Positions 1 through 11,036 of a stretch of 64,000 nt of DNA are shown here, in pieces. The DNA is from Epiperipatus broadwayi (lineage: Eukaryota; Onychophora; Udeonychophora; Euonychophora; Peripatidae), in the NCBI GenBank assembly GCA_028023455.1, contig JAQFVV010006208.1, positions 5,438,963 through 5,502,962 of the forward strand. Direction: 5' to 3'. Position 1 is the stretch's first letter; each line of letters starts with the position of its first letter. Made by a program: the position numbers and the translations under genes. Under the pieces are notes generated by a model. That model was not told where the DNA came from. It made no database searches and saw only the letters and a program-made list of their open reading frames with translations.

Positions 1-160
1 AAAATCTTAGTTATAGCGAGCTTACGGCATATATAGTATCCTAGATAGCATTCAACATTTAAAATTTTAAAAACAAATCTCATTAAAGTCACAGAACATT
101 AACATTGCCACATGAATGATCAACTTGCTCTAATTTATATACATTAGTACAAATAAATAT

Positions 161-498
161 TAAAACAGGTAAAACTCTCCATACAGTAGTGCCATTCAAT
201 GCAAGCCAGAATAATCAATGGATGCCAGAAGGCTTCTGCATAAATTCCTATCTAGTGCCTACTCATCCAATATTCCCAGACTAGTTTCTAGCTTGTAGCT
301 TTCGTCAGTGAGAAGCTTTGGATCTGAGAGCACTGATGAGTAGGCACTAGATAGGACTTTTATGCACAAGCCTTCTGGCATCCATTGATTACTCCAGCTT
401 GTACTGAGTGGCACTACTGTATGGAGAGTTTTGCCTGTTTTAATAACAGTTATGAACAAGCATAAGAAATTGTGATCATGTGATGTTTAGTGGTTTAA
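161..498. mobile_element. Foldback element F1a with 13-bp target duplication
   Basis: Two inverted arms: left from about 163 (AAACAGGTAAAACTCTCC) and right to about 440 (GGAGAGTTTTGCCTGTTTTA), followed by a tail ending CATGTGATGTTTAGTGG. Direct repeat TACAAATAAATAT flanks it at 148-160 and 499-511. The left arm holds a hammerhead motif on the minus strand; in the right arm the ribozyme core is deleted. No coding capacity. Five other copies occur in the window. The 13-bp duplication is unlike the 2-9 bp of most DNA transposons. Confidence 0.88.
265..323 (-). ncRNA. Type I hammerhead ribozyme motif (F1a, left arm)
   Basis: On the minus strand: outer stem I AUCCAA with UUGGAU, inner stem I UCUCA with UGGGA, core CUGACGA (position 7 may be any base), stem II AGC/GCU with loop UACAA and an A-A mismatch at its base, GAA box, loopless palindromic stem III ACU/AGU, cleavage C. 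All invariant core bases are present. The A-A mismatch where a G-C pair is usual, and the loopless stem III, make activity as a monomer uncertain. Confidence 0.65.
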
Positions 499-689
499 TA
501 CAAATAAATATGTAAATAAATTTTAATAATTTAGATCAATTCCCTTTAACAAATGCCTTTTCAAGCTCATTAAAACCATTATTTTGCTCTTTCTATATCT
601 CATTCTTTATGTATATATTAAGTACTGCTAGTAGCTATACTATTAGTAATAACTAAGATAAAAATTCACACAGCATTACAATACTAGCC

Positions 690-1230
690 AAAAAACTAAA
701 CATTATTAAAATTCTATCACAATCATGGTTTCATCTATTATCAAATAGAATATTTTCAAGTGAAATTCAACTAAACATACTACCTATATATACCAAACAA
801 AATAGCCTTCCCGTCATTCACTTCAAAACTCAACTTTCTCTAACATCAAAAGATGTCTTCATAAGATTGATGGCCTCCGGTTCAACATATTGTATCATCA
901 ATGTTTCTTTTATTTGATTATCTTTTTTCGTAAAAGATAACCCCTGCATTGTCAACTAATATTTTATGATCTGTATTTAGCTCATGAATGTACAAAGCTG
1001 AGTTTTTATATCTATTTTTAACTTAACTCATGAATTTTAACTCTTTTATTAAGACTTAATTTACTCTGACCTATATAAATTTTATGCCATCTATAGTGAA
1101 TCTTATAAACTACTCCAGAAATAGATTTGCAATCAACTGTTTTTAATCATTTAGTAATGAATTTAAATCGGTGTGTTTCTTCCAAGCATCTTTCATACTA
1201 CCGAATAAAAAACATTCTTATAAATCAGTT
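690..1230 (-). pseudogene. Penelope-like element remnant, GIY-YIG endonuclease region
   Basis: Minus-strand translation gives SGVVYKIHYRW, KIYIGQSKLSLNKRVKIHE and SALYIHELNTDHKILVDNA, the GIY-YIG endonuclease pattern of Penelope-like elements (GVVYK for GIY, YIGQ for YIG, conserved R and H). Several stops and a shift show decay. The upstream linker reads into the GIY motif from about 1230. It faces away from a second, + strand copy that starts at 1237; the two share over 250 bp of imperfect inverted repeat. The lineage differs from the element at 37.7 kb, which has YYGET in this motif. Confidence 0.75.
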
Positions 1231-1236
1231 TACTAA

Positions 1237-1560
1237 TTGATGACTTATACAGGTCATAAAATATTATTTGACAATGCAGAGATTATTTTTTATGAAAAAA
1301 GTGAATTGAAAAGAAGAATAAAAGAAACTTTGATGATAAAGTATTTTAAATTCGAAGCCATCAATTTCATGAAGACATCCTTTAAGGAACTTGGGTTTGA
1401 AATAAATAATGGGAAGGCTATTTTGTTGGATATATTATATAGGTAGTATATTTAGTTGAATTTCACTTGAAAATGTCTATTTATTAATAGATGAAATCAT
1501 GGTTGTGGAAGAATTTTAGTAAAGTTTAGTGTTTTGGCTAGTATTGTAATGTTTCATGTT
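1237..1560 (+). pseudogene. Penelope-like element remnant, end of GIY-YIG domain
   Basis: Open for 69 codons (TYTGHKILFDNAEIIFYEKS, then KRRIKETLMIKYF). It matches the end of the minus-strand fragment at 840-980 (DHKILVDNAGVIFYEK), i.e. the final part of the GIY-YIG domain plus the following tail. Similarity continues past the stop at 1446 to about 1560 (TTTTGGCTAGTATTGTAATG, mirrored at 680-700). The ATG at 1237 is fortuitous; this is a truncated retroelement end in head-to-head contact with its partner. Confidence 0.7.
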
Positions 1561-1875
1561 TATTTTATATATATATATATTGTAATAGTTATTAGGAAAT
1601 CATCCCTTTACACATGCGCTATATAGATTTATAATACTTTAAGGAATATCTCCCTTTCCTAACACAAGATAAAATCTTTTGAAAAGATAATATGAATCCA
1701 CCTTTTTTTTTTACCTGAACGTATATGTATAGGCAAATCTTAAGCGTTTAAAAATGAGAGTGGGTAAAATCTTTAACTCCATTCACTATGTCTTAATAAA
1801 TGAAGTTTGCAGATTTTTTTTTTTTTTATAATTTCCCGCATGTCAGTATTGGATGTAATATTGAACATTTGTAAT

Positions 1876-2053
1876 GAGTTATTTATATTTACCTAGTGCA
1901 GTGTTTAATTTGTAAGTTATTAGGGAATCACGCCTCTACACATGCGCTGTATAGCTTTATAACACTTTGAGGGTGAGATATTTAGCACATGTGTAGAGGG
2001 GTAATTCCCTAATGACTGTAACAAATTAAACACTGTGCTAGATAAATAAATAA
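1876..2053. repeat. Small foldback element
   Basis: Arms 1876-1950 and 1983-2053 are inverted copies (left holds ATTAGGGAATCACGCCTCTA, right TAGAGGGGTAATTCCCTAAT) around a loop of about 30 bp. A partial copy of one arm lies at 1580-1625 (ACACATGCGCTATATAG). Weakly similar ATACATGTGCTGTA stretches occur at 55160 and 58230. No coding capacity. Confidence 0.75.
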
Positions 2054-2757
2054 CTTGTTATATATATTGTAATAGTACAGAAGTGAAGTATATATGGGAC
2101 ATGGATAAATCATCACCCTAAACAAAAGTATCTCCCGTTTTTACGATTATAGAAAAATGGGCAGAAAATTAGCATCTGAATCCAATCTAAGTAATGTTCA
2201 AGTGCTAAATCCACCATTCCCAGCAATTAGCATTGAGAGTCAATAGTCGTTGTAACCGAATTTAAAAGAGGGACACTATAAAGTCCGACGCTAATCATTA
2301 TATAGCCAATGTAAAATGTATGACATAATATAAAAACACTCGTCAATATTTCATTTATACACACATACATGAGTGCTAAAAATAACTATAATAATTCTAT
2401 GTCAGTGCTGAAATGATACTGATCATCCATACTCTTGGCCACCAAGTACCATGAATGTATTAATCATCAATAAACTAATTAAAAAATCTATAAAGTGAAT
2501 ATTTGGACTTTAAAGGCAACCTCTATCTTAGCACCATGATCAAGAAAAAACACACATATATAAAAGTTAATCTGTTCTAGTATTAAATGGCTTTACTGGA
2601 ATAATGTAAAATAATGATTAAAATATTTATTAATGAGAAATAGTAGTAAATAATGAAAGAATTGGTAAGCAATCTGTAATGCAAATATATCATTCTGATT
2701 TTCACTGCAAATAGATATTGTTTCCATGAATTCGAACAATCAAATTTATAAAGGTAT
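2054..2757. other. No recognised feature
   Basis: AT-rich sequence up to the target site of the RTE element. No exon-like, tRNA-like or repeated segment was recognised. Confidence 0.5.
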
Positions 2758-3062
2758 ATAAATAGTTTATGGCTGCAGAAAGGAGTTTGCTATTAACTGA
2801 AAGGAGACCCTTTGATTCCTCTTGGAGGCCTTAAAGGAACTGAGCAGGGCAAATTCCTAATGTCCACTCCATACGTTCTTGTCGTTGCAGCTGTTATTAC
2901 TATATGTTTATTCATATAGTATACGAACATGGATGGGCTGCTCACCAACACGCATTAGCCAGCGTGGTGAGTTTATTGGCTTTTTACCTCTGAGTTTAAG
3001 ATCAAGAAACACCATGGTCTTTCTTCTCAGTGCCTGATAAGGCAGAATGAATGTTTGTGTAA

Positions 3063-4106
3063 ATGTTAAAGATTTTTCCCAATTATACAATTATGACAGA
3101 CAAAAATAAAGCATGGCCCTTAATCCCAGGAGGCTGTAAAGTCACCAACCAAGGCAGCGGTTGGTGGCCGAAGGCGGAGGGTGCTAAGAATATCCTGGAG
3201 GCGGACCCAGGCTGCCATTTGATGACGACTTTTTATTTAGGTACTTACAACTGCAGATCACTTTCAAGTGAAGGAAGATTGCAAGAATTAGAAGAAGAAC
3301 TCTCTTATATTAAATGGGATATTATTGGACTTTGTGAAGTTAGAAGAAAAGGTGAAGAGACAATTGATTTAAAAAGTGGACATATGCTCTATTATAAAGG
3401 CACAAATATTGGAAATACAAGTGGAGTAGGATTCATTATAAATAAAAAGTGGAAGAACAATATTGTGGAGATTGATGGTGTATCAGACAGAGTGGCAAGA
3501 TTAGTTATACAACTTAATAGCAGATATCAAATGCAGATAATTCAGGTTTATGCCCCAACAAATTCTCACAGTGATGAAGTAGTAGAAGATTTTTATATGG
3601 ATGTACAAAAGGCTTTTGATCAGAGTAAACAACATTTTAAAATTGTTATGGGAGATTTTAATGCTAGAATTGGTAAACAAATGAAAGATGAAAGTGTTGT
3701 AGGTAATTTTGGTTATGGTAATAGAAATGAGAGAGGACATAGACTTGTGGAGTTTGCAGAGAAGGAAAAACTTTATATTATGAATTCTTTTTTTGAGAAA
3801 AATGTTAGAAGGAAATGGACATGGAAGCATCCAAATGAAGGTACAGCAGAATTGGATTATATTTTGGCTAACAGGAAATACATATTTCAAGATTGTAATG
3901 TTCTTAATAAATTTAACACAGGAAGTGATCATCGATTAGTAAGGGGTAAGATACATGTTAATGTAAAACTAGAGAGACAAAAATTATTAAGAAAAACTAC
4001 ATTTACAGTTGATATTCCTAATCTTCAGAAACATTCTAATGAATTTAAATTAGAACTTACAAATCGGTTTCAAGTATTAGAGATTTTGAACATGATTCAG
4101 ATTTGA
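3063..4106 (+). pseudogene. RTE endonuclease region
   Basis: Open for 347 codons. EEP-family endonuclease motifs appear in order: TYNCRSL (first Asn), IIGLCEVRR (metal-binding Glu), QVYAPTN, MGDFNARIG (catalytic Asp/Asn), a WTW element and GSDHRLVRG (terminal Asp-His). The protein nicks target DNA to prime reverse transcription (family knowledge). The first 50 or so residues are not domain-like. The frame ends at a TGA at 4104; a single missing base near 4080 separates it from the RT frame. Confidence 0.88.
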
Positions 4107-5373
4107 ATGAAATTAATATGAAAATAACTGATACACTTTTAAAAACTGCAACAAAGATAGCTGGTAGAAAAAAGCAGCAATTGACTAATAAAATTTCTAC
4201 TGAGACTAGAGAACTTATGAAGAAAAGAAGGAATATGAAGATATGCAAGAATGATGCATTAAAAAGAATTGAATATCTCGAATTTTGTAAAATGGTGCGG
4301 AAAAGAGTTGAAAATGATATAAGAAAGTATAACTGTGAACTAGCAAGAAAAGCTGTAGAAGAAAATAAAAGTCTTAAGAATGTAAAACAACATTTTGGTA
4401 TTGGTAGGAAATTTATATCTGCAATAAGGAAAAAAGATGGAATTATTACTAAAAAGAGGGATGACATTATGAATTTGGTAGAAGATTTTTATCAAGAATC
4501 ATATAGTAATAAAGAACAAGTACCTCCTATATCTATTACATCTTCCGAATTGCCCAGAATTTTAAATGAAGAAGTGAGAAATGCAATTAAATGTATGAAA
4601 AAAGGAAAGGCTCCAGGTAATGATGGAATTATAATTGATATATTAAAAGAAGCAGGTGAAGAAACAGAAAAAATATTAGCAAAGTTATATAGCAAATGTC
4701 TAAATGATAAAGATGTACCGGATGATTGGAAGAATGCAGTAATAATATTAATATTTAAAAAAGGTGATAAAGAAGATATTAGAAATTACAGACCTATCAG
4801 CCTTTTATCAGTTTTTTATAAAATTTTTACCAAGATAATTACAACTTGTCTACGAGAACCTTGGACTTTCACCAACCAAGAGAACAAGCTGGATTTAAAA
4901 GTGGTTTTAGTACAGTAGATCATATCCAGGTATTGAGAAAAGTTATAGAAAAGTCAAATAAATATGAGTTGCCATTGTGCTTAGGATTTGTAGACTATGA
5001 AAAGGCATTTGATTCTATAAACATTTCTTCAGTGATTAAAGCATTGGATCATCAAGGTATAGATCCAGGATATTGTCATATTTTAAAGAATATTTATAAA
5101 AATGCAACAGCAACAATTAGATTACATAATGATACTGGGAAAGTCAACATTGAGAAAGGTGTAAGACAAGGTGACTCCATATCTCCAAAACTTTTTACAG
5201 CAGTGCTGCAAGAAGTATTTTGTGGATTAAAATGGGAAACTAAAGGAGTGAAAGTAAATGGAGATTATTTAAGTCATTTAGATTTCGCAGATGATGTAGT
5301 TGTTTTTGCAAATAATGCTTCCGAGCTGCAGGAAATGTTGCAGGAGTTATCAGATGAAAGTAGGAGAGGCTAA
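4079..5373 (+). pseudogene. RTE reverse transcriptase region (two frames)
   Basis: After the shift near 4080 the frame runs to 4918: [20 protein letters not shown] (palm start), [18 protein letters not shown] and [15 protein letters not shown] (RT motifs). A second shift near 4850 moves to the frame ending at 5373: [30 protein letters not shown] (catalytic Asp), GVRQGDSISPKLF and LDFADDVVVFAN (FADD active site). Catalytic aspartates are intact although the frame is broken. Confidence 0.9.
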
Positions 5374-6045
5374 AGATAAATGTTAAAAAGACTAAAGTAA
5401 TGTTTAATCGATTTGCTCCAAATATGAAAATAAAGATTGATTATGACTGAATTAGAAGAAGTTAAGAGTTACAAATACCTTGGTCAGATTATTAATACAG
5501 ATGGAAACATAATAGAGGAAATTAATCATAGAATTAAACTTGGTTGGAGTGCTTTTGGTAGAAATAACTTGATATTAAAAGGAAATATGCCTATGTGTTT
5601 GAAAAGAAAGGTTTTTAACAAATGTGTTTTACCAGTTCTTACTTATGGATCTGAGACTTGGACACTTAATAGAAGATCAATACAGAGACTTCAGACCACT
5701 CAAAGAAGTATGGAGAGATGTATGTTGGGAGTAACAAGAAGAGATCGAAAACGCAATGTATGGGTAAGAGAACAAACAGGTATTACTGACATCATTGAAA
5801 AAATTAAAAGATTGAAGTGGAGTTGGGCTGGACATATTGCTAGAAGAGATGATAATAGATGGACAATTGAAATTTTAAACTGGATTCCAAGAGATTGTAA
5901 AAGACCCAGAAGGAGACCACATGTAAGATGGATGGATGAAATAAGAAAATGTGTAGGGATGATGTGGAGAAGAGAAGCTAAAGATCGGAGAAGATGGATT
6001 AAACTTGGAGAGACCTTCATCCTGCAGTGGATTGATAATGGTTGA
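5374..6045 (+). pseudogene. RTE C-terminal region
   Basis: A short shifted piece (GLKINVKKTKVMFN) follows the stop at 5371. Then a 202-codon frame from 5437: ELEEVKSYKYLGQIINTDG, LPVLTYGSETWTLNRR, IKRLKWSWAGHIARRDDNRW and RPRRRPHVRWMDEI. These are thumb and C-terminal motifs found in all RTE elements. It ends just before the TGATGA tail. Confidence 0.88.
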
Positions 6046-6267
6046 TAATGATGATGATGATAAATAGTTTATATAATGCATATACACAAATACACAGATG
6101 TGCTTACATAGTGAAACTAAATATTCCCATCATCTATTAGTCAGTCAATAATACTCTTAAACGTCACATGATTACCATTTCTTAACAGAGGCAAAAACTC
6201 CATACAGTAGCACCACTCAGTGCAAGCCAGAGTAATCAATGGATGCAGGAAGATCTAGTGCCTACTC

Positions 6268-6325
6268 ATCCAACATCCTAACTAGTTTCTAGCCTTATGG
6301 CTTTCATCAGTGAGGAGCCATGGAT
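6268..6325 (-). ncRNA. Hammerhead-like motif (F1b, left arm)
   Basis: Minus strand: CUCA before core CUGAUGA, stem II AGCC/GGCU with loop AUAA, GAA box, stem III ACU/AGU. The cleavage position reads U, and inner stem I is damaged on the 3' side (UAGG). Probably inactive or weak. Confidence 0.5.
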
Positions 6326-6359
6326 CGGAGAGCACTGCACCAATCTGCAGTGTTCTCAG

Positions 6360-6418
6360 ATCCAAGGTTCCTCACTGATGAAAGCCACAAGCTAGAAACT
6401 AGGCTGAGAATGTTGGAT
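6360..6418 (+). ncRNA. Hammerhead-like motif (F1b, right arm)
   Basis: Outer stem I AUCCAA/UUGGAU is intact. Core CUGAUGA at 6375-6381, stem II AGC/GCU with loop CACAA, and the GAA box are present. Stem III is ACU/AGG (last pair lost), so the cleavage context is disturbed. Confidence 0.5.
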
Positions 6419-6518
6419 GAATAGGCACTATTTTGGGATTTTGTGCACACCTTCCTGCATCCACTGATTACTAAAGCATGCACTGAGTGGCACTACTGCA
6501 TGGAGAGTTTTTGCCCCT

Positions 6519-7930
6519 CTTTCAATATTATTTTTTCTTAATAATAAATAATTCTAGATATACATGTATAGCTAAGCTTACTTGCTCTGTAGGTTATAAA
6601 TCCCAACAATAGTAAGCTAATAAAGATCATTTATTCTATTTTAATATATAAATGATTAAGTGGTAAATTTCTACATAATACCACACACGTATGCTTGTCC
6701 CAACATAAAATAAAATTTTTCTATTACTAATTCTAATTGCTTTCATCTTATAACAAATTACTACTTTAAAATGTTAAACAACAATTTTTAAAATAAAATA
6801 ATAAAAAAACATTGTCTCTTTGAAAGTAATCTCAAATTTTTTTTTTTTTTTCAGTTCACTCTTAAACTATAAATAACATCTTCAAATTTCTTTTGTTTTA
6901 ACTTTTTGTTCTCTAACATTGAGAAAGTTTTTCCAAAATCTATTTCCTTCTGTTAGAATGACATTAATTTTATTCAAAATTGTTTACTTATTTAAATCAA
7001 TAAAATTAAATATTTTTGAAGGATGCTTGAAAATCTGAGTTCAAATTCCCTATACTTGCAATAAATAAAAATAAGATTTTTCGTAACTGCAAAGTAAATA
7101 TTTCAAATAATGCTATTTTCACTATATATTTACTGCCTAATTTTTTTTTGCCTCATGCATTGGTACAATGGATCTCAAGCAGATACAGTACATATATGAA
7201 TGATAGAAGAATTCTTTCATCCATGTTTCCAAACACATATAAAGGAGTGTATGTATAAGGTTTTAGCACTGGAATCTCAAGATTAGATGCTAGTGTCTTA
7301 TTGTCATGTCTGGGATATAGATAGTTACAATGATACTTGCAGTTCTTAACTCCATTCAGCTTTGATAATTTGATGAACTGCAGCCAGCTAAATAGACTAT
7401 TTCCCACATATTGCAGTATGAGTTATAGAAAAGCCAAGCTTTTTACTTTCTTGGGGAGTTTAAATTCCACCAACAAGAAACTGACAGCTACTTTAATGCA
7501 CACTTTCATTCTAATAACAAATCAGTTTACCTAAACCCATTATTTATAGTCAATTCAAAGGAATCGAAAAATTAAGCAAGCCATTTTTCATCTAGAATAA
7601 TAATTTAATTACCCTGAATTCTTGTTCAATTTACTTTCATTAAACTAATTAATTAAAAAAGTTTCTTAATGCTTTAAATAAAAGCAGATTATAGGATTAA
7701 TATCAAATTAAAAAAAGTCAGATAAATTTAATTTGGATTTATTAGACCGTTTCTTTTTTATATTTAATTTTAAATAATTTTCGTTATTTTGAAAAATATT
7801 AAAAGTTATACAATCATTATTCAACCCATTCCAGGCTATATATTTTAAATAAATATATACAGTAAATTTTGTCTTGTGTTTATTTCTACTTTTTAATTAA
7901 AGATTAAATATGTATGTATGATAAATAAAG
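6519..7930. other. No recognised gene; AT-rich
   Basis: Homopolymer-rich sequence (poly-T at 6837-6851). A short ATGCTTGAAAATCTGAGTTC stretch near 7022 resembles the ends of the 53.7-kb and 57.5-kb foldbacks. Open frames at 7153-7534 show no domain-like composition. Confidence 0.45.
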
Positions 7931-8018
7931 AGTGTGTGTGCGAATAGCTCTAAACAAGCTTTTTTTTAAAAAATGATAAATGCCGCAAGAGAAAGCTTTT
8001 GAAATCTTTATCCTGGAT

Positions 8019-8076
8019 TGTCCCCATTCTCAGACCGATTTTGAGCTATGGCTTTCTTCAGTGAGGAGCTAGGACA
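8019..8076 (-). ncRNA. Hammerhead motif (F2a, left arm)
   Basis: Minus strand: outer stem I UGUCC/GGACA, inner stem I CUCA/UGAG (perfect), core CUGAAGA (+ strand 8055-8061), stem II AGC/GCU with loop CAUA. The GAA box has decayed to AAA; stem III AUC/GGU has an internal mismatch; cleavage C is present. Confidence 0.5.
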
Positions 8077-8173
8077 TTAGATTCAGAATCCTAACTCAAG
8101 CTAATTATTTATCTAATACTTAATTATTAAGAAGAAGCTAAATGCTTAGCTTGAGTTAGGATTCTGAATCTAA

Positions 8174-8231
8174 TGTTCTAGATCCTCTCTGAAGAAAGCC
8201 ATAGCTCGAAACCGGTCTGAGAATGGGGACA
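8174..8231 (+). ncRNA. Type I hammerhead motif (F2a, right arm)
   Basis: Core CUGAAGA at 8189-8195, stem II AGC/GCU with loop CAUA, GAA box, loopless palindromic stem III ACC/GGU, cleavage C, then UGAG. The 5' inner strand is CUCU here (CUCA in the left arm), so one pair is lost. Outer stem I is UGUUC with GGACA (one G-U). Core and cleavage context are intact. Confidence 0.6.
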
Positions 8232-8410
8232 ACCCAAGATAAAACTTTCTCTTGTGGCATTTATCATAAAAAAGCTTGTTTAGAGCTATTAGTAATGCAA
8301 GCTATATAGGTCATGTGATGTATGATTTGTTTTCATTTATATATATATATGTAATAAATTAAGTTTGATGTCTGTATATTTTCCAAAATATATATTTTTA
8401 ATGAATGTTT

Positions 8411-8633
8411 TGATGAAAATCTTGAATATGTGCAGTTATCCATTTAGATCAGTTTAATTAGAAATCAGTTAACCTAGAACAACTGCCCCGGGCCATGAGT
8501 CAAGGTAAACAGACAGATTCCTTCATCAGTCTGTCCATTTACTTTGACTCTTGACCTGAGACAGTTGTTCTAAATTAAGCGCTTTCTAATTAAGTTGATT
8601 TAAATAGGTAACTCCACATATCCAAGATTTTCA
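8411..8633. repeat. Foldback hairpin
   Basis: Arms of about 80 bp: AATCTTGAATATGTG (8421) is mirrored by CACATATCCAAGATTTTC (8616), and AGAACAACTG (about 8477) by CAGTTGTTCT (about 8562). The loop includes GACTCAAGG-type sequence near 8500. No coding content. Confidence 0.7.
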
Positions 8634-8799
8634 TATATATATATATATGCGCACACACTACATTGTGTGTCATCAGTCTCTTTAGGAAAAAAGAAATGAG
8701 AAATTATTCATGCTTAAAATGAATCTGATTGGCATTTAGTAAACAGAAGAATGAATATAATTATTTAACTTTACACTTTTTTTATATCCTAATGAAATA

Positions 8800-8978
8800 G
8801 TCCAAAAACTTGAGCTGAGTCAAGCCACTATGAAAAGGTATTTTTAAAACCAAATATAAATACATTTTAACTTAATAGTATTGTGTTAATTTTTGGCAAC
8901 TTCATATCAGAATCATAGTGCAAAATTAATTAATTAACAATGCCAGGAGCAGGCTGACTCAGCTCAAGTTTTTGGAGA
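8800..8978. repeat. Short foldback with 25-bp arms
   Basis: CAAAAACTTGAGCTGAGTCA (near 8803) is mirrored by TGACTCAGCTCAAGTTTTTG (near 8954) across about 130 bp of AT-rich spacer. MITE-like. Confidence 0.65.
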
Positions 8979-8989
8979 AGAATGAATAG

Positions 8990-10060
8990 AGTGATCTGCA
9001 ATCCTAGGATAGATAAAAGAAATCCAACCACAAGACTGTAAGTAGACTATGCAGCAGAAGCAAATCAGAAGGGCTACCTCAATTTAAACATTGTAAGCCA
9101 TCTAAACCTCTAAATATGAAATAAAAAAATGAATTATTTGAAAAACCACTCGTTTGATTTTTAGATGCTGGTAAATATGAAATCTTATTCATTATACTTT
9201 ACAATTACTTATAATATCATCTCCAAAGGCTGGTTTTTTTTTGCTCATTTTTAATGCTCAGTAAATCACTAATACTTTTGTGGATAACTATTCTTATTCT
9301 TCAATTTATTCTTCATATACTCATCCATTTATGTTTTGATGATGATGGTGAAATATAACATCCCAGTACGCTACCTCATATTTCCATCTATATCCATACT
9401 GTTATAATTGCTGACCCAACTGAACACCTAATGATGACCAAATTCCGGTGCTACCAATACTACCAAATGTCTGTACAACTTGGAACTTTAATATAACTTT
9501 ACGCTTGAGAAGCAAGAGTGTATATTTTGAATGCAAAATTAATAAAAATAAATTTAATTATTGTAGGATATGTGACAAGATTATACACAATGATTTATTT
9601 ACTTATTGATAAATAATTGGTTTGTAGATTATAAAATGCTGATGATGGGCATGTAGGAATGGATTTCTATTTAATAAAAAAAAAAGGCAAAGTTTTTGGT
9701 GATTGGAGCTTTTGACTGCTAGAGTTTATTTAGCTGTATTGGTGATGGATAACAGATTTTGTTATTGGCTTGAGGATGCAGTAGTGTCATGCAATATCGT
9801 GGAGGAATCTTTATCAGACACTGCATTAACCCACTTTCAAGGTTATATTTATTAACCTCTTAAGTCCCAGAAAGAAGCAAGACATAATTTTCAAGTTTTT
9901 AAGAATGAAAGAAAAAAGCGGTTGCAATAATTTTGTTACTATTTCATATTTAGCGTTTTAGGTAACTTTTAGTGTCTAAATTGAGGTAGCCATTTTGGTT
10001 TATCTGATAATTGGATTTTTTTTTATCTATCCCAAGGTTTCAGGTTATCATTCATTCTTT
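8990..10060. repeat. Long-range inverted repeat pair
   Basis: Segment 8990-9090 (CTAGGATAGATAAAAG, GGGCTACCTCAATTTA) recurs inverted at 9972-10045 (AAATTGAGGTAGCC, TTTATCTATCC). The 0.9 kb between arms holds no recognised gene; the segment 9330-9500 is slightly richer in GC but has no clear open frame. Confidence 0.6.
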
Positions 10061-11036
10061 TTCTTGTTTAATACCAGTTGGATCTCTGAGAAAGGAATTG
10101 ACTAAATGGCTTGATATATGAACTTAATTTTAAGTATGTGTGTATATTGTGATAAAAATATTAATTATTAGGAGTATGTTTAATCTCTTTTCCTTTTGTT
10201 CCCAAGAGGAGGATTATGAGTGTAGTGGTCTCATGGCATATGATGTAGTGTGTGCATATACATAACATTAAAGGAAAAGTAGAAATGAGCACAGACAAAA
10301 CTTAATGTATCTACTTATTTAAAATATGTAGTCTGGAATGGGTTAAATAATGATTACATAATAATTTTGATATTTTTAAAGTATTGTAAGTTATTTGAAA
10401 TCAAATGTAAAAAAGGAAAGTTGTATTGAATGAAAATATTTTTATTAAATTTATTTAACTTTTGTAGTTTTGACAAAAATGAAAAATATTTTAACGTTGC
10501 AAAGAAAGGAAAATATTTTTGGCAAACAGAGTGTTTTTTTTATAGTGTACGTTAATCCTATAATCTGTTTTTATTTAAAGGATTAAGAAAAAAAATTTAA
10601 ACCCAGATTAATTTTCTTAAGGTGTGATTACAACTTCACATGCGCACTAATACATTATCACTACTTGTGTGTGTTTCTTTTCCAGACATTGAATTCACTC
10701 ACATATATCACACATGAAGGTAGATTTCTATAGTTTATCTATTAGTTCCGTGTTCTGCATATATTAACATCAAAGTAATTCCATTGCATGTTTGGCATAC
10801 GTAAATTTTCTAAAATATTTAATATTAGGGGAAGTGGATTTATTATTTTCCTGCCTATCTATAGTTATGATAAATATTTTTTATAAACCAATGAGCAACA
10901 TTTTAATGTTAGTGGAAAAAAATGTTGTTGTTTTTTTATTAGTTATAGCTGAGCGTACTTTCTGTATAGAACATCACATTCGTTACACTCGTGGACAATT
11001 TTATTTACACAATTATAAATTTTACATATATATGTT

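Larger units (their letters stand above)
2771..6059 (+). mobile_element. Full-length RTE-clade non-LTR retrotransposon, frameshifted
   Basis: A 3.29-kb element flanked by the 13-bp direct repeat ATAAATAGTTTAT (2758-2770 and 6060-6072). The 5' region (about 2771-3060) is shared with a second copy at 41.77 kb. The coding part holds an apurinic-type endonuclease, a reverse transcriptase and a C-terminal region; the 3' end is a short TGATAATGATGATGATGA repeat, typical of RTE. Known: RTE elements integrate by target-primed reverse transcription. Frame changes near 4080, 4850 and 5370-5440 show it cannot make one intact protein. More decayed copies lie at 18.4 kb (antisense) and 41.8-43.1 kb. The near-perfect duplication suggests it is the youngest of the three. 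Confidence 0.93.
6155..6518. mobile_element. Foldback element F1b
   Basis: Inverted arms start at GAGGCAAAAACTCCATAC (about 6187) and end at GGAGAGTTTTTGCCCCTC (about 6516); the left flank also keeps a CACATGATTACC piece of the mirrored tail. Both arms carry a hammerhead motif, the left on the minus strand and the right on the plus strand. Non-coding. It sits about 100 bp after the RTE insertion. Confidence 0.85.
7935..8335. mobile_element. Foldback element F2a with two hammerhead motifs
   Basis: Long inverted arms: left AGCTCTAAACAAGC (about 7947) and right GCTTGTTTAGAGCT (about 8275), with GAGTTAGGATTCTGAATC mirrored near the centre. The right flank ends with GTCATGTGATGTATG, like the F1 tail. 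Each arm holds a hammerhead motif facing outward. Related to the segments at 36.83-37.02 kb and 39.84-40.14 kb. No coding capacity. Confidence 0.85.

Noticed and set aside
3501-4467. Open frames on the minus strand (143 and 136 codons)
   Set aside because: They lie antisense to the RTE endonuclease/RT coding region and have no domain-like motifs of their own.
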